Shown here: piece after piece, positions 18,044 through 26,682 of the stretch
Layout of the letters: each line of letters starts with the position of its first letter
How positions within the stretch are numbered: the first letter of the stretch is position 1
DNA from: Alphaproteobacteria bacterium
Lineage (GTDB): Bacteria; Pseudomonadota; Alphaproteobacteria; Caulobacterales; Maricaulaceae
DNA: 64,000 nucleotides
Assembly (NCBI GenBank): GCA_016124675.1
Contig: WGNG01000009.1
Span: forward strand, 186,001-250,000
Reading direction: 5' to 3'
Made by a program: the position numbers and the translations under genes
The notes under the pieces: model-generated
The model's input: only the letters and a program-made list of their open reading frames with translations
Database searches by the model: none
Told to the model about the DNA's origin: nothing

Positions 18044-19660
18044 CTACTGCGCCGGGATGTGCCGCACGCTGAGGCCGAGCTCTCTGAGCACGCTCATGTC
18101 TTCGGCGGCGTTCATCAGGCGGTCGAGGCCGATGGGCGACGGCGGCTCCAGGGCGATCTCCACCGCGCCGCCCTGGGTGATGAAGGCGCTGAGCGCAGCG
18201 CCGATTTCGATGGCGACGCCTTCGGGCAGCGCCGAGCCGCCCATGGCGATGCCAAGGCCGAGCATGGTGGCGGCCTGCATGCGCGCCTGCTCCGGGGTGA
18301 CGCCCTGCATCTGCGCATTCAGCGTCATGGCGCGCTCCAGCAGGTCGAGGTCGTCGATACGGATCGTCATCGAGTTGATCTGCAGCAGGCCGTAGGCTTC
18401 CAGGAGTTCAGCCTCGAGCGCTTCGGAGGCCTGAAGGTCCTCGGCGGCCTCCGGGTTTTCGGCGAGCTCGGCGAACATTTCGGTCATCACCGCGCCGGTG
18501 GCGTCGGCATAGGCCTGCAGGCCCGAGATATCCTGGGCGAGCGAGATGCGCAGGCCGTCGCGCATCTCGAACCAGTAATCCTCCAGCCCGGTGGTGGCGC
18601 GGTCCGTGGCCGGATCATAGCGGGTGCGGCTGTAGAGCGAGAAGTCGAGCGTCTCATAGCCGATGGAGGCGAGCATCTGGCCGGCCTGCGCCGTCTGCGG
18701 GTTCTCATCCGACAGCGCGACGGTGAGGCGCGGCATTTCGGCGATGATGTCTACAGAGCCGTCGCGCAGGTCTTCATAGCGCATGGCGAGCTCTGGCATG
18801 TCGATGCGGGCGCCGCTGGCGCGCACGTCCATGCCGCGCACGGCGAAGCTTTCAAACGCGCCGGTGGGGCGCATCCAGCGGGTCATGGCCTCGGCGAGCT
18901 GGCCGCCCATGGCGCCCATGCCGGCCTCGCCGCCATCTTCAATATTGAGGGCCACGTCGACGAACAGGGCGTCGAGCCCGGTGATGGAGACCTCATCGAG
19001 GCGCAACAGGATCTCGCCCCCGGCCTCGTCCAGATCGGTGATGGACAGGCCCTCGATCGCGGCGCGGCCCAGCTGCTGGCCGTCGAACGCCTCCAGCGCC
19101 AGGCGCGCGATCCCGCCGGAGGCGGCGCCCTCCTCCCGGGCTTCGGTGAAGCTGAGGCCGGACATGGACAATTCACCAAAGGTGTAGTCAGCGGCGCGGC
19201 GCGACGGCGCCTGGTAGTCTTCGGCGTCCGCCCGGCCGTTGATGATGTCGGAGATCAGCTGCGACAGGGCCGCGCCCGGCTGGGCGGCGCGCAGGCGCGC
19301 GATTCGCGAAACGGCTTCGCCGTCGCCGCCGGCCACGATGTCTTCCGCCTCGATCCAGTCAAAGCGCGCCACGCCGTCCTCCACGCGCGGGGCGGCGATG
19401 GACAGGCGCCCGATGCGGCCGGAATCGTCCGCGTCGGCGCTGGCAAGGCCGGTATAGACGGCGACGCCGTCATCCATCTCGGGCTCGGCGCCGGCGAACA
19501 GCTCGGCGCGCGCAAAGCCCAGCGCCACAAGGCCTTCTTCCATCTGGGCTTGCGTGACGGCGGTGCGCGGCGCTTCGCCGGGCTGGTCTCCGCCACAGGC
19601 GGCGAGCGCCATGGCCAGGGCAGCGGCGGAGGCATAGGCGGACAGGTCGGAAAGCAGCAT
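18044..19660 (-). CDS. Large lipoprotein of unknown function
   Basis: A 538-residue predicted lipoprotein: signal peptide MLLSDLSAYASAAALAMA followed by the lipobox LAAC with C22. The frame stays open far upstream, but only this ATG gives an export signal. The mature part is acidic and Ala-rich. It contains repeated short strand-like blocks such as IEGLSITDLDEAGG and DEVSITGLDALF, then longer helical stretches. I do not recognise a family. It follows the PBP gene on the same strand with a gap of about 80 bases, so an envelope role is possible but not shown. Confidence 0.8.
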   Translation of the reverse strand: MLLSDLSAYASAAALAMALAACGGDQPGEAPRTAVTQAQMEEGLVALGFARAELFAGAEPEMDDGVAVYTGLASADADDSGRIGRLSIAAPRVEDGVARFDWIEAEDIVAGGDGEAVSRIARLRAAQPGAALSQLISDIINGRADAEDYQAPSRRAADYTFGELSMSGLSFTEAREEGAASGGIARLALEAFDGQQLGRAAIEGLSITDLDEAGGEILLRLDEVSITGLDALFVDVALNIEDGGEAGMGAMGGQLAEAMTRWMRPTGAFESFAVRGMDVRASGARIDMPELAMRYEDLRDGSVDIIAEMPRLTVALSDENPQTAQAGQMLASIGYETLDFSLYSRTRYDPATDRATTGLEDYWFEMRDGLRISLAQDISGLQAYADATGAVMTEMFAELAENPEAAEDLQASEALEAELLEAYGLLQINSMTIRIDDLDLLERAMTLNAQMQGVTPEQARMQAATMLGLGIAMGGSALPEGVAIEIGAALSAFITQGGAVEIALEPPSPIGLDRLMNAAEDMSVLRELGLSVRHIPAQ

Positions 19661-19742
19661 CGTGATGGCGTCCTCGGGCTGGCGGGTGGAGGACAAGTCT
19701 AGCGGGCGCAGCAGGCGCGCGCACCTCCAAAATCGCGCCGGA

Positions 19743-21704
19743 TCAGCCGCCGCCCATCCGGCCCAGCAGGGCGGCGATGGGATCGGGGGCGGGGTCCTCC
19801 GCGGGCGCAGGCGCCGGCGCCGGGCCGGCTGGCGACAGGAGCGCTGCGATGGGATCGTCGGGCCGGACCGGCTCGGCCAGCAGCGCGTCCAGCGGCGCAG
19901 GCCAGGCGGGGGCGGCGGTGACGAAGCGGGCGAAAATGCGCGCCGGACCCGCGCCGCCCAGGGCGTCATCGGTGGGGCTGAAATCATCATTGCCCATCCA
20001 CACCACGGCGGCCAGGCCCCCGGACCAGCCGGCGAACCAGGCGTCGCGATGGCCGTTGGTGGTGCCGGTCTTGCCGCGCACCTCGCGCCCGGGCACGCGC
20101 GCGGCGCGCCCGGTGCCGTCCTCCACCGCCGCCGCGAACAGGCGCTCCATGTCGGCAGCCACGCGCCCGGCGAGCACCAGCGGGCCCGGCGCTGTGTCGC
20201 GCGTCCAGAGCACCGTCCCGTCGGGCGTGGTGATGGCATGGATCGCGTAAGGCTGCGCCGCGCGTCCGCCATTCATGAAGGGCAGATAGGCGCCGATCAG
20301 CTCCAGCGGGGTGACTTCATAGGCGCCCAGCGCAGCTGAAGGGGTGTTGGCGATCGGGCTGGAAAGGCCAAGGCGCGCTGCGGCGCGCAGCACCCAGGCG
20401 CGGCCCGTGGCCTCGGAGACCTGCACCGCGATCGAGTTGGACGAGCGCGCGAAGGCCGTCTCCAGCGTCATCTCGCCGTCATAGCGGCCGTTGAAATTCT
20501 CCGGCGACCAGGCGCCATAGGTGACCGGCTGGTCGATGAACACGTCATCGGGACCGAACCCGCCCTCGAATGCGGCGGCGTAGACAAAGGGCTTGAACGC
20601 CGAGCCGGGCTGGCGCCGGGCGCTGACGGCGCGGTTGAAGGGCGAGCGCGCATAGTCGGCGCCGCCGGCCATCGCCGCGACGCCGCCCGTGTGATCGAGC
20701 GCCACCAGCGCGCCGGCGCCGGCGCCGCGCGCCAGATCCGGATCGGCCAGACCCTCGCTGAGGGCGGTTTCGGCGGCGCGCTGGACCGCGACATCCAGCG
20801 TGGTGTGGACGACGAGATCGCCGGTATGGCCGGGCAGGCGCTCGCGCACCTGGGGCAGGACCCAGTCGGCGAACCAGCCCGCGCCGGGACTGGCATTGCC
20901 GCGCGATACCCGGATCGGGGCCTGCGCCGCCTCGATGCGCTCTTCCGGCGTGATCCGCCCCGTGGCGAGCATCAGATCAAGCACCACGGTGGCGCGCACC
21001 GAGGCGCGCATCGCGTCGGAGGTGGGCGCATAGCGCGAGGGCGCTTTCAGAAGGCCCGCCAGCAAGGCCGCTTCACCGAGGCTGAGTTCGTGGGCGCCCC
21101 TGGAGAAATAGCGCCGCGACGCGGCCTCCGCGCCCCAGGCGCCGGCCCCGAAATAGACCCGGTTGAGATAGAGGGCGAGGATCTCGTCCTTGGTGAAGCG
21201 CTGCTCGAGCCACAGGGCGAGCATCATTTCCTGCACCTTGCGGCGCAGCGTGCGGTCGGGCGTGAGGAAGAGGTTCTTGGCCAGCTGCTGGGTGATGGTC
21301 GAGCCGCCCTGCACCACCCGTCCGGCGCGGACATTGGCCACCGCCGCGCGCGCCGTGCCGATGAGATCAATCCCGAAATGGCTGTAGAAGCGCCGGTCCT
21401 CCACCGCCAGCACGGCGAGGGTCAGGTTTTCGGGCAGGGCCTCGGCGCGGATGGCGCCATGGCTGACCTCGCCGCGCCGGGCGATGGTGCGGCCGTGGCG
21501 GTCGAGAAGCACAATCTCGCCGGTGCGCGGAGCGGGCTCCAGCGCCGAAAGGTCTGGCAGGCTGCGCGCGAGCCCCACGATCCAGGCCCCGCCCACCAGG
21601 ATCGACAGCACCATCGCGGCCGCAAGCAGGCGCAGCCAGCCGCCCCCGCGCTTGCGGGCCGGGCGCGCGCGCGAATAGGGGCGCGGGCTCTGATGCTGGG
21701 GCAT
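19743..21704 (-). CDS. Class A penicillin-binding protein (PBP1A-type)
   Basis: A 653-residue bifunctional peptidoglycan synthase. It has a basic N-terminus and a transmembrane anchor (about 24-45). The GT51 glycosyltransferase has catalytic E102 (EDRRFYSHFGID) and GGSTITQQLAKN. The transpeptidase has S368 and K371 (GSAFKPF), SSN at 421-423 and KTGTT at 545-549. It polymerises and crosslinks murein at the inner membrane. The Pro/Ala-rich C-terminus contains the motif DPIAALL twice, the second ending in GRMGGG, an unusual short repeat that might be a docking peptide. Confidence 0.94.
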   Translation of the reverse strand: MPQHQSPRPYSRARPARKRGGGWLRLLAAAMVLSILVGGAWIVGLARSLPDLSALEPAPRTGEIVLLDRHGRTIARRGEVSHGAIRAEALPENLTLAVLAVEDRRFYSHFGIDLIGTARAAVANVRAGRVVQGGSTITQQLAKNLFLTPDRTLRRKVQEMMLALWLEQRFTKDEILALYLNRVYFGAGAWGAEAASRRYFSRGAHELSLGEAALLAGLLKAPSRYAPTSDAMRASVRATVVLDLMLATGRITPEERIEAAQAPIRVSRGNASPGAGWFADWVLPQVRERLPGHTGDLVVHTTLDVAVQRAAETALSEGLADPDLARGAGAGALVALDHTGGVAAMAGGADYARSPFNRAVSARRQPGSAFKPFVYAAAFEGGFGPDDVFIDQPVTYGAWSPENFNGRYDGEMTLETAFARSSNSIAVQVSEATGRAWVLRAAARLGLSSPIANTPSAALGAYEVTPLELIGAYLPFMNGGRAAQPYAIHAITTPDGTVLWTRDTAPGPLVLAGRVAADMERLFAAAVEDGTGRAARVPGREVRGKTGTTNGHRDAWFAGWSGGLAAVVWMGNDDFSPTDDALGGAGPARIFARFVTAAPAWPAPLDALLAEPVRPDDPIAALLSPAGPAPAPAPAEDPAPDPIAALLGRMGGG

Positions 21705-21721
21705 GGGCGGACGCTCGCTCG

Positions 21722-21744
21722 ACAGGTCAGGCTGCTGACCCTGT
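21722..21744. promoter_or_regulatory. Imperfect inverted repeat upstream of the PBP gene
   Basis: acaggtcag (21722-21730), then gctg, then ctgaccctgt (21735-21744) form an inverted repeat with one bulged base, about 20 bases before the PBP start. It could be an operator; no regulator can be named. Confidence 0.3.
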
Positions 21745-21891
21745 ACAAAGCGCTCGCGGGGTTAAGGGCGCGTGAATTGAGGCGCGTGGAAGGGGGAGCG
21801 AAGCCCTGGAGTTCAGGGTTGCGCCTGCGCTGGACAGGGGCGCGGGTGAAGCCGCACGAGAGCCTGCCGATTTCATGGGCGCCTGAACGGA

Positions 21892-22953
21892 TCAGATCGG
21901 ATCGGGTTCATCTGCAGGCGGTTCGCCGGCGCCGGGCCGCGCGCCGCCCAGGCGCGCCGGTCCCAGAAACACCGCGCCGCCTTGCAGCCTGAAGGGCAGG
22001 GCGATGCCGTCCTGGCGCGGCGGCGCCATCAGCGCGGCCAGACGCAGCGCCTGGCCCTGCTCTTCATTGACCAGACCTGCCATCACCAGCGCGCCCGCCA
22101 GCCGCTCCGGGTTCGACACCACGACGCTGAGGCGCCCCTCGGGCATCAGCGTCTCGTCCAGGCTCAACCGGCCCGAGCCGCTGACCTGCGCCGGACCCCA
22201 GTCGAGCAGCGCCTGATTGATCTCCAGGCCTCCCCCGGCCCGGGTCCAGGCGAGCGGATCGCCGGCGCCGGCCAGCGCGCTCCACTGCGTCAGCTCGGCG
22301 TCGATCCGCATCTCTCCGGCGCGCACGCCAAAAGCCTCCTCGATCCGCTGCGGCAGGACGCCCGGCCCGGCGTCCGCGCCGGACACATCAATGCGCAGGC
22401 GCAGGACATCAGCGTCAGACAGGATGCCGGCGAGCGCCAGGCGCCCGATCCGCCCGAAAGCGGGCGCAGGACCCTCCAGCGCCGTGATCACGAGCTCTTC
22501 CGCCTCGGCGCCGATGCGGGTATTGGCGCCGCTCTCTCCCGTCGCTGACAGGCGCAGGGATGCGGCCTCGATCTGATAGCGCGCGGGCGCACCACCGATC
22601 AGCGTGGCGAGCTCCCCATGCCCCCCCAATACCAGGATCCAGTGATTGAGATTGTAGAACTGCGCGCTGGCGGCGATGCGCTCATAGGCGATCGACCAGC
22701 CGCCGGCCTCGTCGGGCGCGGCCAGGACAGGCGCCCGCGCGCGCAGCGAAAACCGGAATGGATAGCCCGAAACGGTCAGGCCCTCATGCGACACGGCGTA
22801 GCCGGCGGCCCGTTGCTCCCCGATCCAGGTTTCGGCCGTGGTCCGGATTTGGCCTGACATGAAAACCCAGTAGGCGCCATGCAGGGCGATCACCAGCGCC
22901 ATGATGGCGAACGGGACCAGAAGGGCGGTGCGCGAGGGCGGCTTGCGGCTCAT
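21892..22953 (-). CDS. DUF2125 family membrane-anchored protein
   Basis: A 353-residue protein of unknown role, conserved in Alphaproteobacteria. It has an N-terminal transmembrane helix (about 10-32), the typical early motif GYPFRFSL, and a long beta-rich periplasmic part. The C-terminus is Pro/Glu-rich. It is the last gene of the ftsE-ftsX-ydcF-plsC run, 5 bases after plsC. Confidence 0.85.
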   Translation of the reverse strand: MSRKPPSRTALLVPFAIMALVIALHGAYWVFMSGQIRTTAETWIGEQRAAGYAVSHEGLTVSGYPFRFSLRARAPVLAAPDEAGGWSIAYERIAASAQFYNLNHWILVLGGHGELATLIGGAPARYQIEAASLRLSATGESGANTRIGAEAEELVITALEGPAPAFGRIGRLALAGILSDADVLRLRIDVSGADAGPGVLPQRIEEAFGVRAGEMRIDAELTQWSALAGAGDPLAWTRAGGGLEINQALLDWGPAQVSGSGRLSLDETLMPEGRLSVVVSNPERLAGALVMAGLVNEEQGQALRLAALMAPPRQDGIALPFRLQGGAVFLGPARLGGARPGAGEPPADEPDPI

Positions 22954-22958
22954 GGCGG

Positions 22959-23678
22959 TCAGCGCTTTCCTGTTTCGCCGAGGAGGGCGGTGGAGGCGCT
23001 CTCGATACGCGTCTCAAGCTCGGTCATGAATGCGTCTTTCGAAAGCCCCGGGCCGATGGCAGGCAAGAATTCGACCACAATGGTTCCGGGCCGCCGCACG
23101 AAGCCGTGGGCGGGCCAGTACAGGCCGGAATTCAGGGCCACCGGGATGCACGGCGCCTTCATGGCGCTGTAGAGCCCGGCGACGCCCGGCTTGTAGGTGT
23201 CCGTCCCGCCCGGCGCCAGCCGCGTGCCCTGCGGGAAGATCACCACCTGGCGGCCTTCGCCGGCGCGCTCACGCGCCTGCTTGAGCATGTCGCGCAGCGC
23301 CTTGGCGCCGGCGGCGCGGTCCACCTTGATGTTTTTCAGCTTCATGGCGTACCAGCCGAAGAACGGCAGGAAGGCGAGCTCCTTTTTCAGGATGATCGCC
23401 GGGTCGGGGAGGATCGCCCAGAAGGCCAGCGTCTCGAACATGGACTGGTGCTTGGAGGCGACCAGCGCGCCCCCGGCGGGCATGTGCTCGCGCCCGCGCA
23501 CCTCGTAGCGGATGCCGCACAGCACGCGCAGGCCGCCGAACACCAGGGCGAGATAGACGCGGAAGGCCCAGCGGGTCCAGCTGCGCGGACCCAGCAGGGT
23601 CGGCGCAAACAGGAGACCGAGCAGGGCCATCAGGCCATACATCCAGACGACGAACAGGAAAGAACCGATCCAGGCCAT
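22959..23678 (-). CDS. plsC: 1-acyl-sn-glycerol-3-phosphate acyltransferase
   Basis: A 239-residue membrane enzyme that acylates lysophosphatidic acid to phosphatidic acid. The catalytic motif is H77-x4-E82 (KHQSMFET), an HX4E form rather than textbook HX4D; my recollection is that alphaproteobacterial PlsC often uses it. FPQGTR and CIPVALNSGLYW follow. I chose the ATG at 23678 (MAWIGSFLFVV); the open frame upstream is Pro-rich and not family-like. It lies inside the ftsEX operon. Confidence 0.93.
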   Translation of the reverse strand: MAWIGSFLFVVWMYGLMALLGLLFAPTLLGPRSWTRWAFRVYLALVFGGLRVLCGIRYEVRGREHMPAGGALVASKHQSMFETLAFWAILPDPAIILKKELAFLPFFGWYAMKLKNIKVDRAAGAKALRDMLKQARERAGEGRQVVIFPQGTRLAPGGTDTYKPGVAGLYSAMKAPCIPVALNSGLYWPAHGFVRRPGTIVVEFLPAIGPGLSKDAFMTELETRIESASTALLGETGKR

Positions 23679-23697
23679 GGGGCGTCCTTGGGTGAGG

Positions 23698-24309
23698 TCA
23701 GGCGGGTGGGTCTTCAGGGGACGCACGGCCGGCCCGGGTGCGGCCCGAGGCGCCCTCGCGCACAAACACCGCGACGTATTTGAAATACTCCTGCAGCCAG
23801 CGGCGCCCTTGGGCGGGGCTGGTCAGCGGGCCCGGCGCGGGCACGCCGTGGGCGATCAGCGCCAGCTCCGGCGCGGCGGCATGCAGCTCCAGCAGCGCGC
23901 GCGGCATGTGATAATCGCTGGTGACGACGATGATGGCGCGATAGCTGCGCGCCCGCGCCCAGGCCGCAATCTCCAGCGCATTGCCCGCGGTGTTGGACGC
24001 CTCGAGCCCGATATCCACGCAGCAGTCGAAGATCGCCGTGGGCGCACCGGCGGCGGCGGCGATATCGGCGGGCGGGCTGCCGGGATTGACGCCGGAGATG
24101 AGCAGGCGCTCGGCCCGGCCCGCCTGCAACAGCTCCACCCCTGTGGCCACCCGGCCGCCGCCGCCGGTGAGCACCACCACGCCCGCCGCCTGCGCCGCCG
24201 GATCCGGACCCAGGCTGCGCGCCTCGCGCACGAACAGCGCAAAGCCTGCCGCCAGGGTGAACAGCGCCACGAAGGCGAGAAAGCGCGCCAGTCCCAGAAC
24301 GCCGCTCAT
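23698..24309 (-). CDS. YdcF family (DUF218) membrane protein
   Basis: A 203-residue protein with one N-terminal membrane helix and a DUF218 domain. Visible motifs are VVVLTGGGGRVATGVELL, GLEASNTAGNALEIAAWA and VVTSDYHMPRALLEL. The family has been linked to envelope biogenesis and vancomycin sensitivity (SanA/ElyC relatives), but the reaction is unclear. Its ATG overlaps the ftsX stop by 4 bases (ATGA). Confidence 0.9.
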   Translation of the reverse strand: MSGVLGLARFLAFVALFTLAAGFALFVREARSLGPDPAAQAAGVVVLTGGGGRVATGVELLQAGRAERLLISGVNPGSPPADIAAAAGAPTAIFDCCVDIGLEASNTAGNALEIAAWARARSYRAIIVVTSDYHMPRALLELHAAAPELALIAHGVPAPGPLTSPAQGRRWLQEYFKYVAVFVREGASGRTRAGRASPEDPPA

Positions 24310-25205
24310 GGCCAGCGCGCCTTCAGCTCGCCCGTCACGGCCAGGCGCGCCGCCAGGGCTGCGATCAGCGCCGACGCGAGCGCCGCGCCCGGCGCAATCG
24401 CCGCCGCGGTCCAGCCCAGAGCCGGAACCGGCAGAAAGAACACCGCGCCCGCTGCGCCTGCCCCGTGGGCGAGGGCGTAGCCCGCCAGCGCCGCCAGCCC
24501 TGCGCCCGCGAGCCCGGCCTTCAGCCCGAGAAAGAAGAAGCGCCGCTGGAAAATGCCCGTCACGAAGCGGTCCGGCGCGCCGACGAGATGCAGCGCCTCG
24601 GCGACGTCCCAGCGCGCAGCCAGCGAGGCGCGCGCGGCGAACGCAATGACCGCCCCGGCCGCCAGCGCCAGGATCGCGACCAGACCCAGCGCGAAATATC
24701 GCACCGTCCCCGCCGAGCGCTGGACCGCCGCTTCCCAGCGGGCGTGATCGTCCACCACCACCTCGTACGGATTGCCGCCCAGCAAGGCTTCGATGGCGCC
24801 CGGCGCGGGCGGAGCGTCAGGATCGATGCGCACGGCGATCAGGCGCGGCACGGGCAGGTCATCGGGCAGGCCGGCGCCGCCCAGCCAGGGGCGCAGCAGG
24901 GCTTCGGCGTCGGCGCGGCTGCGCGCCGTCGCCTCGATCACGCCCGGCAGACGCGCGATCTGAGCTGCGGCGTCGACCGCGTCCGCATCGGCGTCGCGCG
25001 CATCGTGCGCGATCAGCTGCACGGTGAGCTCGCTGGAGAGCTGCGCCGTCCAGCCCTCTGCCGCCTGCCAGGCGCCCGCCGCGCCAAACCCGGCCAGGCT
25101 CGCCAGAAACACCAGGATCGCCGCCACGGCGAAAAGCGGCCGGTCCCGCGCATGATCGGGCGGCAGAAGGGCGGCGGGGCGCCGGGGCTTGCCGGGCGCG
25201 CTCAT
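24306..25205 (-). CDS. ftsX: Cell division protein FtsX
   Basis: The permease-like partner of FtsE, 299 residues. A cytoplasmic N-terminus is followed by a first membrane helix (about 24-48), a periplasmic loop and three C-terminal helices. The loop includes GNPYEVVVDDHARWEAAV. FtsEX couples ATP hydrolysis to activation of septal murein hydrolases. The start overlaps the ftsE stop (ATGA). Confidence 0.92.
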   Translation of the reverse strand: MSAPGKPRRPAALLPPDHARDRPLFAVAAILVFLASLAGFGAAGAWQAAEGWTAQLSSELTVQLIAHDARDADADAVDAAAQIARLPGVIEATARSRADAEALLRPWLGGAGLPDDLPVPRLIAVRIDPDAPPAPGAIEALLGGNPYEVVVDDHARWEAAVQRSAGTVRYFALGLVAILALAAGAVIAFAARASLAARWDVAEALHLVGAPDRFVTGIFQRRFFFLGLKAGLAGAGLAALAGYALAHGAGAAGAVFFLPVPALGWTAAAIAPGAALASALIAALAARLAVTGELKARWP

Positions 25206-25921
25206 GCGGCTCTCGGCCGGCTGACGAGCCGTCCGTCGGCGAGCTCCAGCACCGGCGCCTCCAGCGAGCGAACCAGGGTGATGTCATGGGTGGCGATGAG
25301 CACGGTGGCGCCCAGCCGGTTGAGCTCCACAAACAGGCGCAGCAGGCGCCGGCCCATGGCCGGATCGACATTGCCGGTGGGTTCGTCGGCGATCAGCAGC
25401 TCGGGACGCGAGATCACGGCCCGCGCAATCGCGGCGCGCTGCTGCTCGCCGCCCGAGAGGCTCGCCGGGTGCGCGTGCATGCGCTCGCCCAGACCCACCC
25501 AGGACAACAGGTCGGCGACATCGTCGGCATAGCTGGCGCGCGCCTGTCCGGCGACGCGCAAGGGCAGGGCGACATTGTCGAACACGGTGAGATGCTCAAG
25601 CAGGCGGAAATCCTGGAACACCACGCCGATCCGGCGGCGCAGCTCGGGCAGCGCGCTGCGCGGCATCAGGGCGGTGTCGCGCCCGAACAGGCTGATCAGC
25701 CCGCGCGAAGGCTGGCGCGCCCGGTAGATCAGGCGCAGCAGCGAGCTTTTGCCCGCGCCCGACGGTCCGGTGAGGAAGTGGAAACTTCCGCTTGGTAAAT
25801 CAAAGCTGAGATCGCTGAGAATCTCGGGACCGCGCCCGTATCGCAGACCCACTGAATCAAAGCGCACCGCCGGGTCGCGGGCGCGGTTCAGATCCGGTGC
25901 GGGGCGGGGGTTCGGGGTCAT
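25202..25921 (-). CDS. ftsE: Cell division ATP-binding protein FtsE
   Basis: A 239-residue ABC ATPase. It has Walker A GPSGAGKSSLLRL, Q-loop VFQDFRLLEHLTVFDNVALP (FtsE-type), signature LSGGEQQRAAIARA, and Walker B with D-loop LLIADEPTGNVDP. The ATG at 25919-25921 was chosen; upstream reading in the same frame is antisense to the zinc-ribbon gene. First gene of a five-gene operon. Confidence 0.95.
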   Translation of the reverse strand: MTPNPRPAPDLNRARDPAVRFDSVGLRYGRGPEILSDLSFDLPSGSFHFLTGPSGAGKSSLLRLIYRARQPSRGLISLFGRDTALMPRSALPELRRRIGVVFQDFRLLEHLTVFDNVALPLRVAGQARASYADDVADLLSWVGLGERMHAHPASLSGGEQQRAAIARAVISRPELLIADEPTGNVDPAMGRRLLRLFVELNRLGATVLIATHDITLVRSLEAPVLELADGRLVSRPRAA

Positions 25922-25996
25922 CGCTCGGCGGTCCGGGAACAAGTCCGTGTGGCGGGATTCGCCATCAACTATGCAGGAAAAGCGAGCGCTGCGTCC

Positions 25997-26674
25997 ATGA
26001 TCGTCACCTGTCCCAGCTGTGATGCGAAATACCGCGTCGAGCCAGCCGCCCTCGATGCGCGCGGCGGACGCGTGCGCTGCGCGTCCTGCGGCCATGGCTG
26101 GCAGGTGGAAGCCGAGGCGCTGACCCTGGTCGAGCCCGCCGAGCGCCCGGCGCCCGCCACGCCCGCGCCCGAACCTGCGCCCAGCCTGCGCGACAAGCCC
26201 GCCGCCGCCATCCGCGCCCGCTCCGAAGCACGGCGCCGCAAGGTGCGCCTGGCGACCGAAGGCGCGGGCTGGATCGGCGTGGCTGCGGCCTTCATTGTCG
26301 TGCTGGGCGGCGCAGTCGTGATGCGCGCCGACATCGTGTCCGCCTTTCCGCGCGCTGCGGGGGCCTATGCCGCCGTGGGCCTTGAAACCCACCCCCTGGG
26401 CCTGGCCGTCGAGGAGCTGGCGGCGAGCTTTGAAGAGTCCGACGGCGCCCCGGCCCTGGTGGTGGAGGGCATCGTGCGCAACACCACCGGGCGCATGCGG
26501 CGCACCGCGCCCCTGAAGGCGATGGCGCTCGATGCAAACGGCGAAGTGCTCGCCGAATGGGTGGTCATGCTGGAATCCACCGCCCTGCCCGGCGGCGGGT
26601 CGGAGCACTTCCGCACCCTGATGACCGCCCCGCCCGACGCCGCCGTGCGGGTCGAGGTGGTGGTCGAGGGCTGA
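25997..26674 (+). CDS. MJ0042-type zinc-ribbon membrane protein
   Basis: A 225-residue protein. The N-terminus is an MJ0042 zinc ribbon with C5-x2-C8 and C28-x2-C31 (MIVTCPSCDAKYRV and VRCASCGHGW). A Pro/Ala linker, one membrane helix (about 95-117) and a DUF3426-like extracytoplasmic domain follow (EGIVRNTTGRMRR). The function is unknown. It diverges from ftsE with about 75 bases between; the in-frame start at 25949 is rejected because the ribbon normally begins the protein. Confidence 0.86.
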   Translation: MIVTCPSCDAKYRVEPAALDARGGRVRCASCGHGWQVEAEALTLVEPAERPAPATPAPEPAPSLRDKPAAAIRARSEARRRKVRLATEGAGWIGVAAAFIVVLGGAVVMRADIVSAFPRAAGAYAAVGLETHPLGLAVEELAASFEESDGAPALVVEGIVRNTTGRMRRTAPLKAMALDANGEVLAEWVVMLESTALPGGGSEHFRTLMTAPPDAAVRVEVVVEG

Positions 26675-26682
26675 GGCCAGCC

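Noticed and set aside
19661-20272. Upstream extension of the lipoprotein frame
   Set aside because: It is out-of-frame antisense-free shadow of the PBP gene on the same strand; the lipobox signal peptide fixes the start at 19660.
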